Assembly (NCBI GenBank): GCA_022709365.1
Contig: JAKLIY010000017.1
Span: 17,249 to 81,248 of the forward strand
Source of the DNA: Pseudomonadota bacterium
GTDB lineage: Bacteria > Pseudomonadota > Gammaproteobacteria > Competibacterales > Competibacteraceae
Reading direction: 5' to 3'
DNA: 64,000 bases
Positions 52,709 through 63,137 of the stretch are shown here, piece by piece. Under the pieces are notes generated by a model that was given only the letters and a program-made list of their open reading frames with translations, had not been told where the DNA came from and did not search any database. Position 1 is the first letter of the stretch, and every line of letters begins with the position of its first letter. The position numbers and the translations under genes were made by a program.

Positions 52709-54832
52709 GTGACGGTGGAAATAGCTACGATGGAACTCAACGTGCGCGAAGCGGCGCAGTCGCTGACCGCGCAACCCCTGCCCGTCACTGCCCTGAAGGG
52801 CGTCGGCCCGAAGTTGGCGGAACGGCTGCGCCGACTGGGGATTCACACGGCGGAAGATGTCCTGCTGCATCTGCCGCTGCGTTATCAGGATCGCAGCCGC
52901 ATGACCCCGATCAACCAGTTGCAGCCTGGCGAGGAGGCGCTGATCGAGGCGCAAGTCCTCAGCAGCGAGGTGGTGGCGCGCAGTCGGCGTTTCCTGCTCT
53001 GTCATCTGGCCGATGGGACGGGCGTGCTGACCCTGCGCTTTTTCCACTTCAGCCCCGCCCAGCAACAACTGCTCGGTCAGCCGGGTGTGCGGCTGCGCTG
53101 CTTCGGCGAGGTGCGGCAGGGCTATAACGGCGGACTGGAGATGATTCATCCCGAATGCCGCCGGATCGAACCGGATACGCCAGTCGAGGAACGGCTGACG
53201 CCGTTCTATCCGGCCACCGCCGGCCTGCAACAATTTACCCTGCGCAACCTGGCGGAACAGGCGCTGGAGCAGACCGAGGCGCTGTTACCGGAACTGTTGC
53301 CGGCGACGCTATTGACTCAGTTGCGGCTGCCGCCCATCGCCGAGGCGGTGCGGTTGTTACACCAGCCGCCGGCGGAGACTTCGGTTGCAGAGTTGGAAAG
53401 CGGCCATCATCCCGCCCGGCAGCGACTGGCTTTTGAGGAACTGCTGGCCCACCAACTCAGTCTCCGCCGGTTGCGCGAGCGGACCCGGCGCCAGGCCGCG
53501 CCACCGCTGGCTGGAAGCGGTCTCAGTCAACGCTTTCTGGAACGTCTGCCCTTTACCCTCACTGGCGCCCAGCAGCGGGTGCTGGCGGAAATCGCTGAAG
53601 ACCTCGCTCAACCCCGTCCCATGCTGCGCCTGCTCCAGGGCGATGTCGGTTCGGGCAAAACCGTGGTGGCTGCCGTCGCTGCCTTGCGGGCGGTGGAAAC
53701 CGGCGCCCAGGCGGCGCTCATGGCTCCAACCGAACTGCTGGCCGAACAGCATTACCGCAATTTTCGCAATTGGCTGGACGAACTGGGTATTGAAGTCGCT
53801 TGGCTGACCGGGCGGCTCACGGGCAAGGCGCGGCACACGCTGCTCGAACGGTTGGCTGCCGGGGACATTCAAGTCGCAGTGGGCACCCACGCGCTGTTTC
53901 AGGAGGCGGTTGCGTTCGCCGAACTGGCTTTGGTGATCGTCGATGAACAGCACCGGTTCGGCGTCCATCAGCGGCTGGCGTTGCGCGAGAAAGGCCGGGC
54001 GGGCGGGCGCTGCCCCCACCAATTGATCATGACCGCCACGCCGATCCCGCGCACCCTGGCGATGAGCGCCTACGCGGATCTCGACACCTCGATCATCGAC
54101 GAATTGCCGCCGGGTCGCCAACCGGTCAAAACGGTCGCTGCGCCGGATCGTCGCCGCGCCGAGATCATCGACCGCATCCGCCGGGCCTGTCTCAGCGGTT
54201 GCCAAGCCTATTGGGTCTGCCCGCTGATCGAGGAGTCCGAAGTTTTGCAATGTCAGGCGGCAACGGTTTCGGCTGAACAGTTGACTGCGCTGCTGCCGGA
54301 ACTGCGCATTGGCCTGGTGCATGGTCGATTGTCAGCAGCGGCCAAGGAAGCGGTGATGGCCGCTTTCAAAGCCGGCGAAATCGATCTATTGGTCGCCACC
54401 ACGGTCATCGAGGTCGGCGTGGATGTACCCAACGCCAGTTTGATGATTATCGAGAATCCCGAGCGGTTGGGATTGACGCAATTGCATCAATTGCGCGGCC
54501 GGGTCGGTCGGGGGACGGCGGAAAGCAGTTGTGTCCTGCTCTACCGTCCCCCCCTGTCCGAAGTGGCGCGTACCCGGCTGGCGGTATTGCGGGAATGTCA
54601 TGACGGTTTTGAAATCGCCCGCCGCGATCTGGAACTGCGCGGTCCCGGCGAAGTGCTTGGCACGCGCCAGACCGGCGAACAGAACCTGCGCATCGCTGAC
54701 TTGTTGCGCGATCAGGATTGGCTGAATGTCGTCCGCCAGACCGCCGATGGTCTGCTGCGCGAGCATCCGGACTGTGTGGAGCGGTTGATCCGGCGCTGGA
54801 TTGGCGCCGGAACGCGCTATGGGGAGGTGTAG
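52709..54832 (+). CDS. recG: ATP-dependent DNA helicase RecG
   Basis: RecG remodels stalled forks and Holliday junctions. The 707-residue protein has the N-terminal wedge/OB domain (LPVTALKGVGPKLAERLRRL, DVLLHLPLRYQDRSRM), helicase Walker A LLQGDVGSGKTVVAAVAALR, the DEQH box VIVDEQHRFGVHQRLALRE, LIMTATPIPRTLAMSAYADL, and motif VI with LRGRVGRGTAESSCVL. The annotated GTG at 52709 and a GTG at 52715 with a better-spaced GGAG are both possible. It converges with pilU, 6 bp away. Confidence 0.96.
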   Translation: MTVEIATMELNVREAAQSLTAQPLPVTALKGVGPKLAERLRRLGIHTAEDVLLHLPLRYQDRSRMTPINQLQPGEEALIEAQVLSSEVVARSRRFLLCHLADGTGVLTLRFFHFSPAQQQLLGQPGVRLRCFGEVRQGYNGGLEMIHPECRRIEPDTPVEERLTPFYPATAGLQQFTLRNLAEQALEQTEALLPELLPATLLTQLRLPPIAEAVRLLHQPPAETSVAELESGHHPARQRLAFEELLAHQLSLRRLRERTRRQAAPPLAGSGLSQRFLERLPFTLTGAQQRVLAEIAEDLAQPRPMLRLLQGDVGSGKTVVAAVAALRAVETGAQAALMAPTELLAEQHYRNFRNWLDELGIEVAWLTGRLTGKARHTLLERLAAGDIQVAVGTHALFQEAVAFAELALVIVDEQHRFGVHQRLALREKGRAGGRCPHQLIMTATPIPRTLAMSAYADLDTSIIDELPPGRQPVKTVAAPDRRRAEIIDRIRRACLSGCQAYWVCPLIEESEVLQCQAATVSAEQLTALLPELRIGLVHGRLSAAAKEAVMAAFKAGEIDLLVATTVIEVGVDVPNASLMIIENPERLGLTQLHQLRGRVGRGTAESSCVLLYRPPLSEVARTRLAVLRECHDGFEIARRDLELRGPGEVLGTRQTGEQNLRIADLLRDQDWLNVVRQTADGLLREHPDCVERLIRRWIGAGTRYGEV

Positions 54833-54838
54833 GGAGGC

Positions 54839-56011
54839 TCAACGCCGCCGGTCTTCCTCAATTTGGAGCGGTCCCTCGCTGACGGTCTTGGGTTGCGGGC
54901 GCTGGCTTTCCAGTTTGATCCGCAGCCGCAGGTTGTTGACGGAATCAGCGTGGCGGATGGCGGTTTCGTAGCTGATCCGTCTCGCCTCGTAGAGATCGAA
55001 CAGCGCCTGATCGAAGGTCACGATCCCCTGTTCGCTGGAGCGGGACATCACCGGCTTGAGCTCCTTGACCCGTCCCTGAAAAATCAACTCCGCCATCAAC
55101 GGTGTGTTGAGCAACACTTCGACCGCCGGAATCAGGCCAGCCTGATCCTCGCGCGGCAGCAGGCGCTGTGAAATAAACGTCTTCATGTTGAACGATAGAT
55201 CCATCAGGATTTGCGTCCGCTTTTCCTCCGGGAAGAAATTGACGATGCGGTCAAAGGCTTGATCGGTGTTGTTGGCGTGCAGGGTGGTCAGGCACAGATG
55301 GCCGGTTTCGGCGAAATTGATGGCATGTTGCATGGTCTCTCGATCCCGGACCTCGCCGATCATGATCACGTTGGGTGCCTGCCGCAGGGTATTTCTCAAG
55401 GCGGTCTCATAGGAATCGGTGTCGGTTCCTACCTCGCGCTGATCCACCAAGCATTGCTTGTGCCGGTGGAAGAACTCGATGGGATCTTCGACGGTGACGA
55501 TATGTTCTTGGCACTGTTCATTACGATAATCCAGCATCGCTGCCAGCGAAGTGGTCTTGCCGCAACCGGTGCCGCCCAGAAAAATGACCAGCCCGCGCGG
55601 GGTTATGGCGATGTCCTTGAGAATTGGCGGCAGATTGAGTTCGTCAATCGTCGGGATTTGTTGCTGAATCAACCGCAGCACCATGCCGGCGCTGCCGCGC
55701 TGAGTGAAAGCGCTCACCCGGAAGCGCGCGATATTAGGGAAATTCAGAGAAAAATTGACCTCGTGATGCTGGTCAAACTCCCGCGCCTGACGATCGTGCA
55801 TGATCGAGCGGGTCAGCAGCGCTGTCTGTTGCGGGGTCAGCTTACGGTCACCGACCCGGTGAATGGCCTGGTTGACCTTGAGCGCTGGCGGGCTGCCAGC
55901 AGTGATGAAAATATCCGAGCCTTGCAACTCCAGTAAATTGATGGTCAGTTCGTAAAGATACTGTGTGGCCTTTTCATAATCATTCATTTCTAATCCCGGA
56001 GTCTGTTCCAT
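54839..56011 (-). CDS. pilU: Type IV pilus retraction ATPase PilU-like
   Basis: A 390-residue PilT-family hexameric ATPase. Walker A is VIFLGGTGCGKTTSLAAMLD, Walker B/His box is NVIMIGEVRDRETMQHAINF, and the Asp box IVTVEDPIEFFHRHKQCLVD is present. The C-terminal ending NLRLRIKLESQRPQ and the sequence SDIFITAGSPPALKVNQAIH are more PilU- than PilT-like, and PilU lacks robust retraction on its own. ATG 56011 has an AGAGGGG site; ATG 55987 is the alternative. No other pil gene is beside it, so pilT must be elsewhere. Confidence 0.87.
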   Translation of the reverse strand: MEQTPGLEMNDYEKATQYLYELTINLLELQGSDIFITAGSPPALKVNQAIHRVGDRKLTPQQTALLTRSIMHDRQAREFDQHHEVNFSLNFPNIARFRVSAFTQRGSAGMVLRLIQQQIPTIDELNLPPILKDIAITPRGLVIFLGGTGCGKTTSLAAMLDYRNEQCQEHIVTVEDPIEFFHRHKQCLVDQREVGTDTDSYETALRNTLRQAPNVIMIGEVRDRETMQHAINFAETGHLCLTTLHANNTDQAFDRIVNFFPEEKRTQILMDLSFNMKTFISQRLLPREDQAGLIPAVEVLLNTPLMAELIFQGRVKELKPVMSRSSEQGIVTFDQALFDLYEARRISYETAIRHADSVNNLRLRIKLESQRPQPKTVSEGPLQIEEDRRR

Positions 56012-56225
56012 ACTGTGCCCCTCTGGCTGATGGATGCTGATACGCTAAATAGCGTGATCTTTGCTTTCGAGTGTCGCCCGGTAATTCTATACTGTGCAAA
56101 TTACGTCGGCGCTGTTCCCGACATGACGCTCGGTTTTTCTGTTCCCCGATGGCTTGACACGCTACGCCCGCCGCCGCCTGCACAGACCCGCATCGCCCAT
56201 TAGTTTTGAGGAGATTATCGTTTTC

Positions 56226-57647
56226 ATGAGCTGTTCTCGCCCTGTATTCCCGTTATTGGCGTTGCTGTTCGCGCTCAGTTGGGCCGTCGCGCTGGCGGCG
56301 CGCCCCGCCGATCCCGGGCAACCGCTGCCGGATTTTCGCAAGCTGGTTAAACAGAACGAAGCGTCCGTTGTCAACATCAGCTCCACGCAAGCGCCCAGTC
56401 GGCGAACCCGCTCATCCAGCCTGCCGGAGCTGCCGGGCAGCGAAAATCCCTATCTGGAGTTCTTCAAGCGCTTTTTCCAGGAACGTCCGGAACTACCGGG
56501 CGACCGTCAGGCCAACTCGCTCGGTTCCGGGTTCATCATATCGCCGGATGGCTATATCCTGACCAACGCCCACGTCGCGCAAGATGTCGACAAGATCATC
56601 GTTCGGCTCAGCGACCAGCGCGAGCGTCCCGCCAAGGTCATTGGCGTCGATGAACTGACGGATGTCGCGGTACTCAAAATCGAGGGCGAAAATTTGCCGA
56701 CGGTCAAAATCGGTGACTCCGATGCGCTGGAGGTCGGCGAATGGGTGCTGGCGATTGGTTCGCCGTTCGGTTTGGAGCGCACCGCCACCCAGGGCATCGT
56801 CAGCGCGGTGGGCCGCAACCTGCCCAGCGGCACTTATGTCCCGTTCATTCAGAGCGATGTCGCCATCAACCCGGGCAGTTCCGGCGGCCCGCTGTTCAAT
56901 CTGCGCGGCGAAGTAGTCGGCATCAATTCCCAGATTTACAGCAGCACGGGCGGCTATATGGGACTGTCATTCGCCATTCCCATCAAACTGGCTATCCAGG
57001 TGGTCGATCAGCTCAAGGCCACCGGCGAAGTGACCCGGGGTTGGCTGGGTATCCTGTTGCAATCCGTCAATAACGATCTGGCCGAGGCGTTCAAGCTCGA
57101 CCGGCCACGCGGCGCTTTGGTGGCGCAAGTTTTACCGGATAGCCCGGCGGCCAGCGCCGGCTTCAAGCCCGGCGACATCATTGTGCGCTACGGCGGTGAG
57201 CCGGTCGAAGACTCCTCGCAACTGCCCCGGATGATCGGCGTCACCCCAGTGGGCAAGACCGTCGCCATGTCGATCCTGCGCAACGGCGAACCGCTGGAAA
57301 TCAAGGCCACCATTGCCCGACTGGAAACCGTCGAAGAGAAGGTTTCGACCATGGACGAGCACAGCGACCCGCGTCTGGGCATCGTCGTCGCGGATCTCAG
57401 CAACGAACAGCGACGTGGATTGGGCGCTGAGGATCAGGGCGTACTCGTTACCAGCCTGGATGAAGGGCCGGCGGCCAACGCGGGCCTGTATCCGGACGAC
57501 ATCATTCTGCAAGTCAATCACCAGCCGGTAAAGAGCGCTAATCAGTTCGTGGAGCTGGCCAAAGAATTGCCTCGGGGCAAGGTGGCGCCGTTGCTGGTGA
57601 AGCGGGAAAACGAATCGCTCTATCTAGCCGTGCGCTTGCCGGAATGA
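56226..57647 (+). CDS. degP: Periplasmic serine protease, DegP/DegQ/MucD family
   Basis: A 473-residue periplasmic protease-chaperone. It has a signal peptide ([20 protein letters not shown]...AARPA), a trypsin-like domain with the triad in [12 protein letters not shown] (His), [13 protein letters not shown] (Asp) and [17 protein letters not shown] (Ser), and two PDZ domains ([30 protein letters not shown]). ATG 56226 has TGAGGAGA upstream; the in-frame stretch from 56154 is not part of the signal peptide. It resembles MucD/AlgW-type DegQ proteins of gammaproteobacteria, which act on misfolded envelope proteins. Confidence 0.93.
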   Translation: MSCSRPVFPLLALLFALSWAVALAARPADPGQPLPDFRKLVKQNEASVVNISSTQAPSRRTRSSSLPELPGSENPYLEFFKRFFQERPELPGDRQANSLGSGFIISPDGYILTNAHVAQDVDKIIVRLSDQRERPAKVIGVDELTDVAVLKIEGENLPTVKIGDSDALEVGEWVLAIGSPFGLERTATQGIVSAVGRNLPSGTYVPFIQSDVAINPGSSGGPLFNLRGEVVGINSQIYSSTGGYMGLSFAIPIKLAIQVVDQLKATGEVTRGWLGILLQSVNNDLAEAFKLDRPRGALVAQVLPDSPAASAGFKPGDIIVRYGGEPVEDSSQLPRMIGVTPVGKTVAMSILRNGEPLEIKATIARLETVEEKVSTMDEHSDPRLGIVVADLSNEQRRGLGAEDQGVLVTSLDEGPAANAGLYPDDIILQVNHQPVKSANQFVELAKELPRGKVAPLLVKRENESLYLAVRLPE

Positions 57648-57669
57648 GGAACCCATTGTCAAAACGCCC

Positions 57670-58710
57670 ATGAACCCGAATAACTATCTGGACTTTGAAA
57701 AGCCCATCGCCGAACTGGAAGCGATGCTCAAGGAACTGCGCCATCTCAGCGCCGAGCAGGATTTGAACATCAGCGATGAGATCGCCCGGCTGGAAGCCAA
57801 GAGCAAGGCGCTCACCGAGTCGATTTTCGCGGCGCTGACGCCCTGGCAGATTTCGCAGATCGCCCGCCATCCCTTGCGGCCCTATACGCTGGACTATATC
57901 GAAGGCCTGTTCACCGACTTTCAGGAACTGCATGGCGACCGCACCTTTGCTGATGACCACGCCATCATCGGCGGGCTGGCGCGCCTGGAGGGTCGCCCGG
58001 TGCTGGTGATTGGCCATCAGAAGGGACGGGATACCCGGGAGAAGATTTATCGTAACTTTGGCATGCCGCGCCCGGAAGGTTATCGGAAAGCGTTGCGGTT
58101 GATGAAACTGGCCGAGCGGTTTCGGTTGCCGGTGCTGACCTTCATCGACACGCCGGGCGCTTATCCGGGCATCGGCGCGGAAGAGCGCGGTCAGAGTGAG
58201 GCGATTGCGCGAAATCTGTTTGAGATGAGCCGGTTGTGCACGCCGCTGATCGGCGTGGTGATCGGCGAAGGCGGCTCGGGTGGGGCGTTGGCGGTCGGCG
58301 TGTGCGACCGGGTGTTAATGTTGCAGTACAGCACTTATTCGGTGATTTCGCCGGAAGGCTGCGCCGCGATTTTATGGAAGAGCGCGGACAAGGCACCCGA
58401 TGCAGCGGAGGCGATGGGCCTGACCGCCGACCGATTGCTGAAATTGAACCTGATCGACGGGATAATTCCTGAACCGCCGGGCGGCGCTCATCGTGACCTG
58501 GCGCTGATGGCTGAGAATGTCCGGACGGCGCTGCGGGAGCACTTGCTGCCGCTCGATGCGCTGTCCGTCGATGAACTGCTGGAGCAACGCTATCAGCGGC
58601 TGATGAGCTACGGGACGTTCAAGGAAGCCGCGCCCGCGACGTCGCTGCAATCCACCTGGCAAAGCAGCGTAGCGGCGTTGTTGGGCAAGGACAAGCCAGT
58701 GGATGGCTGA
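57670..58710 (+). CDS. accA: Acetyl-CoA carboxylase carboxyltransferase subunit alpha
   Basis: AccA with AccD transfers carboxyl from carboxybiotin to acetyl-CoA, the first step of fatty-acid synthesis. The 346-residue protein carries [60 protein letters not shown] and [19 protein letters not shown], the oxyanion-hole glycine stretches of the family. The C-terminus is about 27 residues longer than in E. coli (319). It overlaps tilS by 8 bp, an order common in this class. Confidence 0.97.
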   Translation: MNPNNYLDFEKPIAELEAMLKELRHLSAEQDLNISDEIARLEAKSKALTESIFAALTPWQISQIARHPLRPYTLDYIEGLFTDFQELHGDRTFADDHAIIGGLARLEGRPVLVIGHQKGRDTREKIYRNFGMPRPEGYRKALRLMKLAERFRLPVLTFIDTPGAYPGIGAEERGQSEAIARNLFEMSRLCTPLIGVVIGEGGSGGALAVGVCDRVLMLQYSTYSVISPEGCAAILWKSADKAPDAAEAMGLTADRLLKLNLIDGIIPEPPGGAHRDLALMAENVRTALREHLLPLDALSVDELLEQRYQRLMSYGTFKEAAPATSLQSTWQSSVAALLGKDKPVDG

Positions 58711-60100
58711 ATTTCCGGGCATCGAAGCGGCGATGGCGCAACTCGACGCCTGGCCTGGCGTCCGCCGCTTCATCGTCGGCTACAGCGGTGGCGTGGATTC
58801 CCATGCGCTGCTCCACTGGTTGGCGAACCAGCGCTATCGTGACTGGACATTGGCGGCACTCTACGTCGATCACGGGCTGCAAGCCGCGTCCGCTGCCTGG
58901 GGCGAACATGGCGCCCACGTCTGCCATGCGCTGAACGTGCCCTTTCGGGTCTTGAAGGTTGACGCTCGACCGACGACGGGGGAAAGCCCCGAAGCCTCCG
59001 CCCGTCGCGCCCGCTATGCCGCTCTTGCCGCTGAACTGGCTCCTGATTCTGCGCTGTTGACCGCCCATCACCGCGACGATCAGGCCGAAACCTTGTTATT
59101 GCAACTACTGCGCGGCGCAGGGCCACACGGACTGGCGGCGATGCCGGCGGCGGCGTGTTTGGGCCAGGGCTGGTTATTACGTCCGTTGCTGAATGTGGAT
59201 CGCGCTGAATTGCTGGCCTACGCCCGCGCTCACGATTTGCACTGGATCGAGGACGCCAGCAATACCGACACCGGCTTTGACCGTAATTATCTCCGCCATC
59301 GAGTTTTGCCGTTGCTGCGGGAACGCTGGCCCGCTGTGAATCGAACGCTAGCCCGCTCCGCACGGTTGTGTGCGGAAACGGCGGCTTGGCTGGATGAGGA
59401 AGCGGCGGCTGATTTAACCAGCGTGGCAACGGACCGCCCTGACTGTTTGGCGATCCCTGCCTTGCAAGCATTGAGCGAACTCCGTCAGCGCAATTTGCTG
59501 CGCTACTGGTTGCGGCAACTTAACTTACCGATCCCCGATGCCCGGCAATTACAACACATTCTCCATGACGCCCTGACCGCCGCCGCCGACCGTAATCCTT
59601 GTATCCGCTGGCCTGGTGCAGAAGTCCGGCGTTATCGGGATAGGTTGTATGCCATGCCGCCGCTGATGCCGCACGATGCCCGACAGAGGGTTATCTGGCG
59701 GACTGATACCGAGGGTTGGCCGTCGCTGGAATTGCCGGGCGCAGGCCAATTACGGATGCAGAAAACGATGGGGGCGGGACTGCGTTCCGAAGCGCTGGCG
59801 AGTGGTGCGTTGATCGTCCAGTTTCGGCAAGGTGGCGAGCGATTTCGGCTTGCCGGTCGCTCGCATAGCCAGGAATTGAAAAAGCTGTTGCAGCAGGCGG
59901 GCATTCCACTGTGGGAGCGGGAACGGTTGCCGTTGATTTATCTTCCTTCCTCGCCAAATTTCTCTGGCGCAGGGGGAGGGGATTGCTGCCTGCTGGCGGT
60001 CGGTGGACTGGGCATTGCGGCCGACTTTGCCGCCGAACCCAGCGAAGTGGGTTGGCAACTGGTTTTCCAGTCCAGGACCCAAAACCCTCAATGGTGTTGA
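58703..60100 (+). CDS. tilS: tRNA(Ile)-lysidine synthetase
   Basis: TilS converts C34 of the CAU-anticodon isoleucine tRNA to lysidine. The 465-residue protein has the N-type ATP-pyrophosphatase P-loop [20 protein letters not shown], the lysidine-synthetase stretch [20 protein letters not shown] and [20 protein letters not shown], and the C-terminal [20 protein letters not shown] region of the full-length type. The start overlaps accA by 8 bp. A MITE-like element begins 10 bp after the stop. Confidence 0.94.
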   Translation: MAEFPGIEAAMAQLDAWPGVRRFIVGYSGGVDSHALLHWLANQRYRDWTLAALYVDHGLQAASAAWGEHGAHVCHALNVPFRVLKVDARPTTGESPEASARRARYAALAAELAPDSALLTAHHRDDQAETLLLQLLRGAGPHGLAAMPAAACLGQGWLLRPLLNVDRAELLAYARAHDLHWIEDASNTDTGFDRNYLRHRVLPLLRERWPAVNRTLARSARLCAETAAWLDEEAAADLTSVATDRPDCLAIPALQALSELRQRNLLRYWLRQLNLPIPDARQLQHILHDALTAAADRNPCIRWPGAEVRRYRDRLYAMPPLMPHDARQRVIWRTDTEGWPSLELPGAGQLRMQKTMGAGLRSEALASGALIVQFRQGGERFRLAGRSHSQELKKLLQQAGIPLWERERLPLIYLPSSPNFSGAGGGDCCLLAVGGLGIAADFAAEPSEVGWQLVFQSRTQNPQWC

Positions 60101-60109
60101 CATAAATCT

Positions 60110-60252
60110 GGTCCTGTAAATTTTCCTGTGATGACGAAGGCTGGCAGCGTGGGGCCAGGGTGTCAGCCGCATCCAACCCCTTGATCCTGCTAAGCGATTT
60201 TCGCTTCACCTGCTCACCCCATCGTTCGGATCACAGGAAAATTTACAGGACC
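60110..60252. mobile_element. MITE-like element with perfect 23-bp terminal inverted repeats
   Basis: The left arm (60110-60132, beginning GGTCCTGTAAATTTTC) and the right arm (60230-60252, ending TTTACAGGACC) are exact reverse complements over 23 bases. The 97-bp interior has no open reading frame of note. The symmetry breaks exactly at base 60109/60253. Such a short, gene-less element with long perfect ends is what a non-autonomous transposable element looks like; a cruciform-type intergenic repeat is the alternative. It sits between tilS and the convergent AI-2E gene. Confidence 0.75.
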
Positions 60253-60283
60253 CATTGCTCGCGGTAACATCGGAAATCTCCAG

Positions 60284-61489
60284 CTAATCCCCCAGCAGCT
60301 CCGCGACCGGCTGCAAGGGTTCAACATGCTCAGACACCACCTTGATGATGACGATGATTGGAACACTGAGCAACATACCCCAAACCCCCCAGAGCCAGCC
60401 CCAGAACAGCAGCGAGATGAAAACAGCCGCTGAATTCATTCTGGCGATTCTCCCGGTCATCCAAGTGGTGACAAAGGTGCCGACGAAGATGGCGATCATG
60501 AGCCATGCTCCAGAGACCAATAACGCCATTGGGAATGAGTCGAACTGCATAAAGGCCACCATCCCGGTAGTGATAGCCATGAGGCCAGGACCCAGATAAG
60601 GAATAATATGAAGCAAACCCGCTGCAACCGCCCACGCGCCGGCGTTGTCCAGGCCGATCCAGTGAAACACAATCCAGGTTAGCAACGCCACGAGGACGTT
60701 GGTGATCAACAGCATGAACATATAACGTTGGATGGATTGATTAATATCACTAAGGATTTGCACCGTGATCTTTTTGTTCGATAGCGACGGTCCTGTGAGT
60801 CGCACCAGCTTCCATTTATAGGTGTCGCCCGATAATAAAAGAAAGAACACCAGAAAAATGACCATGGTGGCTTGAACAATATAGCCCACGGCCCCCATGG
60901 AACCGGCCCAGAGGAAATTTCCGATTTTAAATGCGGATGGATCGTCAATGATGACGCGCGTTACGGGTTTTTTCGGCGTAGTGGGAATGCCTGTTGCTTG
61001 GCTGGCCGCCTGTTCAAGTTGATTTGCGGCGGTTTGTACTTTCTGCATCGCACCGAGCTGGTCCTTCCCCAATTTGGCGAGATTCGTGGATAACTGACTC
61101 GCGGCTTCGGGCAACTGCTCGACAATAGTCAGCATCTGCCCGCGTAATGAGTAGGTTCCGAACACGAGTGCACAGATAACGGCCACGATCACCAGGCTGG
61201 CGCCGATCACGCGATGAATCCTGATCTGCTCCAACCACGCAACGAGAGGGTTCAGTGTGTAAGCCAGAAGAATCCCGAGCGACAGGGGAATAAAAAAGCT
61301 CTGCGCCCACTCTAGGGCGAAGACCACCGCGATCGTAGCGACGATGATCAACGCCCAACTTTGCGCGTCCACCGGCGTGTGGACTGTATGCGAAGAAAGG
61401 TTCGCCGCATCTGGCGGCGCTACCCCGTTATCCGGTTGGGCCATGACTTGCGAACCCGGTGCGATCTGGGTGATCACTGAAACTGCCAT
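60284..61489 (-). CDS. AI-2E family transporter (PerM/TqsA-like)
   Basis: A 401-residue multi-pass inner-membrane protein with eight or so hydrophobic segments, beginning with ALIIVATIAVVFALEWAQSF and FFIPLSLGILLAYTLNPLVA. The family stretch ....GWLWGVWGMLLSVPIIVIIK near the end, GLLHIIPYLGPGLMAITTGM, and the acidic/cytoplasmic segment (KKPVTRVIIDDPSAFKIGN) are typical. Members export autoinducer-2 or small ions, and the substrate cannot be told from sequence. A short membrane-protein ORF overlaps its start by 16 bp and may be translationally coupled. Confidence 0.87.
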   Translation of the reverse strand: MAVSVITQIAPGSQVMAQPDNGVAPPDAANLSSHTVHTPVDAQSWALIIVATIAVVFALEWAQSFFIPLSLGILLAYTLNPLVAWLEQIRIHRVIGASLVIVAVICALVFGTYSLRGQMLTIVEQLPEAASQLSTNLAKLGKDQLGAMQKVQTAANQLEQAASQATGIPTTPKKPVTRVIIDDPSAFKIGNFLWAGSMGAVGYIVQATMVIFLVFFLLLSGDTYKWKLVRLTGPSLSNKKITVQILSDINQSIQRYMFMLLITNVLVALLTWIVFHWIGLDNAGAWAVAAGLLHIIPYLGPGLMAITTGMVAFMQFDSFPMALLVSGAWLMIAIFVGTFVTTWMTGRIARMNSAAVFISLLFWGWLWGVWGMLLSVPIIVIIKVVSEHVEPLQPVAELLGD

Positions 61490-61671
61490 ACCTTTGCCGG
61501 TTCATAGACGAAAATCCTGGACTCAACGGGTGTGGAATGCGTGAGTCGTTCGGGTGAATTCGGATTCGGCATCAAGACGCTGGGTGTTAGCGGAATCCAA
61601 TAAGATCCAACCGCTAGCATGAGCGCCAGGCCCAGCGTGACGAGTTGTTTTGGCTGAATTTGCAAGTTCAT
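61474..61671 (-). CDS. Small membrane protein overlapping the AI-2E transporter start
   Basis: A 65-residue protein with one hydrophobic stretch near the N-terminus (PKQLVTLGLALMLAVGSYWI) and a polar end with NPNSPERLTHSTP. I recognise no family. Overlap of its 3' end with the transporter start by 16 bp, and an AGGCGAG site before the ATG, suggest translational coupling. It could be a signal-anchored or secreted peptide. Confidence 0.45.
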   Translation of the reverse strand: MNLQIQPKQLVTLGLALMLAVGSYWIPLTPSVLMPNPNSPERLTHSTPVESRIFVYEPAKVWQFQ

Positions 61672-61815
61672 TAACTCGCCTGAGGTTTTTAATCCGCTGA
61701 GCGGGTAGCCGCTCCACCAAAGTGCGGCCCGCTCACACTCTCGACCACCGTCACCTCATGCTTGCCGTGACTGCCTCCCGGTCTTTGCGTGGGTAACTGT
61801 GATCACTGTTTGCTT

Positions 61816-62049
61816 CTATTTTTTCCGATTATCGTTAGTATTGACCTGGTTGCCAATAACGCCACCGACTACGGCCCCACCGACCGTTCCAATCGCGCTG
61901 CCATCCGTCAGGACAGCGCCCGCGACGCCACCGATGCCCGCGCCGACCGCGGTGTTCTGGTCTTGTTGTGACATCCCGCTACAACCACTCAAGCCGATTA
62001 AAATGGCCAAGCTTGCTGAAGTCACTGAGAATCTTTGTATCGTTTTCAC
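61816..62049 (-). CDS. Glycine-zipper lipoprotein (OsmB-like)
   Basis: A 77-residue lipoprotein with a lipobox (LAILIGLSGC, Cys at position 23) and a glycine-zipper body (AVGAGIGGVAGAVLTDGSAI, GTVGGAVVGGVIGNQVNTN), typical of OsmB/SlyB-type outer-membrane lipoproteins. It is expected in the outer membrane or periplasm and is likely stress-induced, judging by its neighbours CsbD and PRC-barrel genes. A GAGGTATTCC site lies about 12 bases before the ATG. Confidence 0.8.
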   Translation of the reverse strand: MKTIQRFSVTSASLAILIGLSGCSGMSQQDQNTAVGAGIGGVAGAVLTDGSAIGTVGGAVVGGVIGNQVNTNDNRKK

Positions 62050-62112
62050 TGGAATACCTCTTGGTCAAAATAGGGATGGGCATGATTCACCCATCCGTTT
62101 AACAGCAGTTGA

Positions 62113-62724
62113 TTACTTGCTGTACTTCATTTTGGCGTCAGCCACACAACGATCCTTGGCGTCGCTTTCCAAGGCGTCACACTTTTCCTTAGCGACCGCA
62201 TAATTTGCATCACGCTTATCCGTTGCCGCTTCCTGGCGTGCTTCAGTGCCTTCTGCTCTTGCCTTCGTATCTGCTTCGGCGGACTTCTCGCTGGCGGTCT
62301 GATTCGCATCCGAGGTTTTCATCTTTGCCTCAGCATCGGCCTTAATGCGCGTCTCAACCGCTTTCGCTTCCTTTACGCAGACATCTTTATCATTACCAAC
62401 CTGGTCATCACATTTTTCGTTGGCGACTGCGTAATCGGCTTCTGCCTTGGCTACCTGCGCTTTATAGTGGTTCTTGGTGGTGGGTTCGTAGCGAGCTTCG
62501 AGTTCAGCCTTGGCAACTTTCTCTTTGCCCTTGGCCTCGGCGATGCAGATATCCTTCGTGTTACCGGACAGCGAGTCGCAGTGAGTCTTGGCGGTCGTGT
62601 ACTCAGCCGCGATCCGGTCCTCGTCCGCCTTGTAGGTGTCTTTTGACATGCTCTGCGCCATCACACCCGTGCTAAAAACGATGCTGATAGCGGCGGCGAT
62701 AGCGGTCATATTGAACTTGTTCAT
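62113..62724 (-). CDS. Periplasmic three-repeat protein with paired cysteines
   Basis: A 203-residue secreted protein (signal peptide MNKFNMTAIAAAISIVFSTG VMA). The body is charged and helical, and contains three related units, each with two cysteines 10 to 11 apart: YTTAKTHCDSLSGNTKDICI, YAVANEKCDDQVGNDKDVCV and YAVAKEKCDALESDAKDRCV. The last two are separated by a Lys/Ala/Glu/Thr-rich spacer. I do not know a named family; similar proteins are annotated as hypothetical. The paired cysteines could form one disulfide per repeat. It belongs to a cluster of small envelope and stress proteins. Confidence 0.75.
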   Translation of the reverse strand: MNKFNMTAIAAAISIVFSTGVMAQSMSKDTYKADEDRIAAEYTTAKTHCDSLSGNTKDICIAEAKGKEKVAKAELEARYEPTTKNHYKAQVAKAEADYAVANEKCDDQVGNDKDVCVKEAKAVETRIKADAEAKMKTSDANQTASEKSAEADTKARAEGTEARQEAATDKRDANYAVAKEKCDALESDAKDRCVADAKMKYSK

Positions 62725-63137
62725 TCGTTCTTCCTTTATGTGACGAGGGAGTCATCGGAATGCCATAAAGATTCCAATCTGTTCAGGCTGCGATACTGAG
62801 ATCTTGAGGTTCAATATCGAAAACTTAAAAGCAGCTTATTGAAAAATTCCAACATGGTCTGTGCGGTGGAACACATATAGAAGTTTTAAGTATGAAGTTT
62901 TAAGTTTTAAGTTGAAAAACAAAAACCTGATATTGGATTTTGTCCGGTTCCAAGCTGGAAAGACAATAAGAGGATGATCCGTGGCGATCGGTCATCATCG
63001 AAGGTCACGCCTCAATCGCCTATGTGTGCTAGCGTACAGAAGAAGCCCATTCTTCCGTTTATTCTTGTTCATAGTGAGCGTTGGATATCGAGTACGACGC
63101 TCCAGGTCACATCAACATTCATTGTCAGGAGAGCATC
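62725..63137. other. 413-bp gene-free stretch with a heptamer repeat
   Basis: Between the cysteine-repeat protein and csbD there is no convincing gene. It holds five tandem 7-mers beginning at 62881 (AAGTTTT, AAGTATG, AAGTTTT, AAGTTTT, AAGTTGA), then GC-richer DNA that should carry the csbD promoter. I see no RNA gene. Confidence 0.6.
62881..62915. repeat. AAGTTTT heptamer array
   Basis: Five head-to-tail 7-mers, three of them exactly AAGTTTT. It is one of three heptamer arrays in this window (with 7687 and 36497). Confidence 0.85.
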
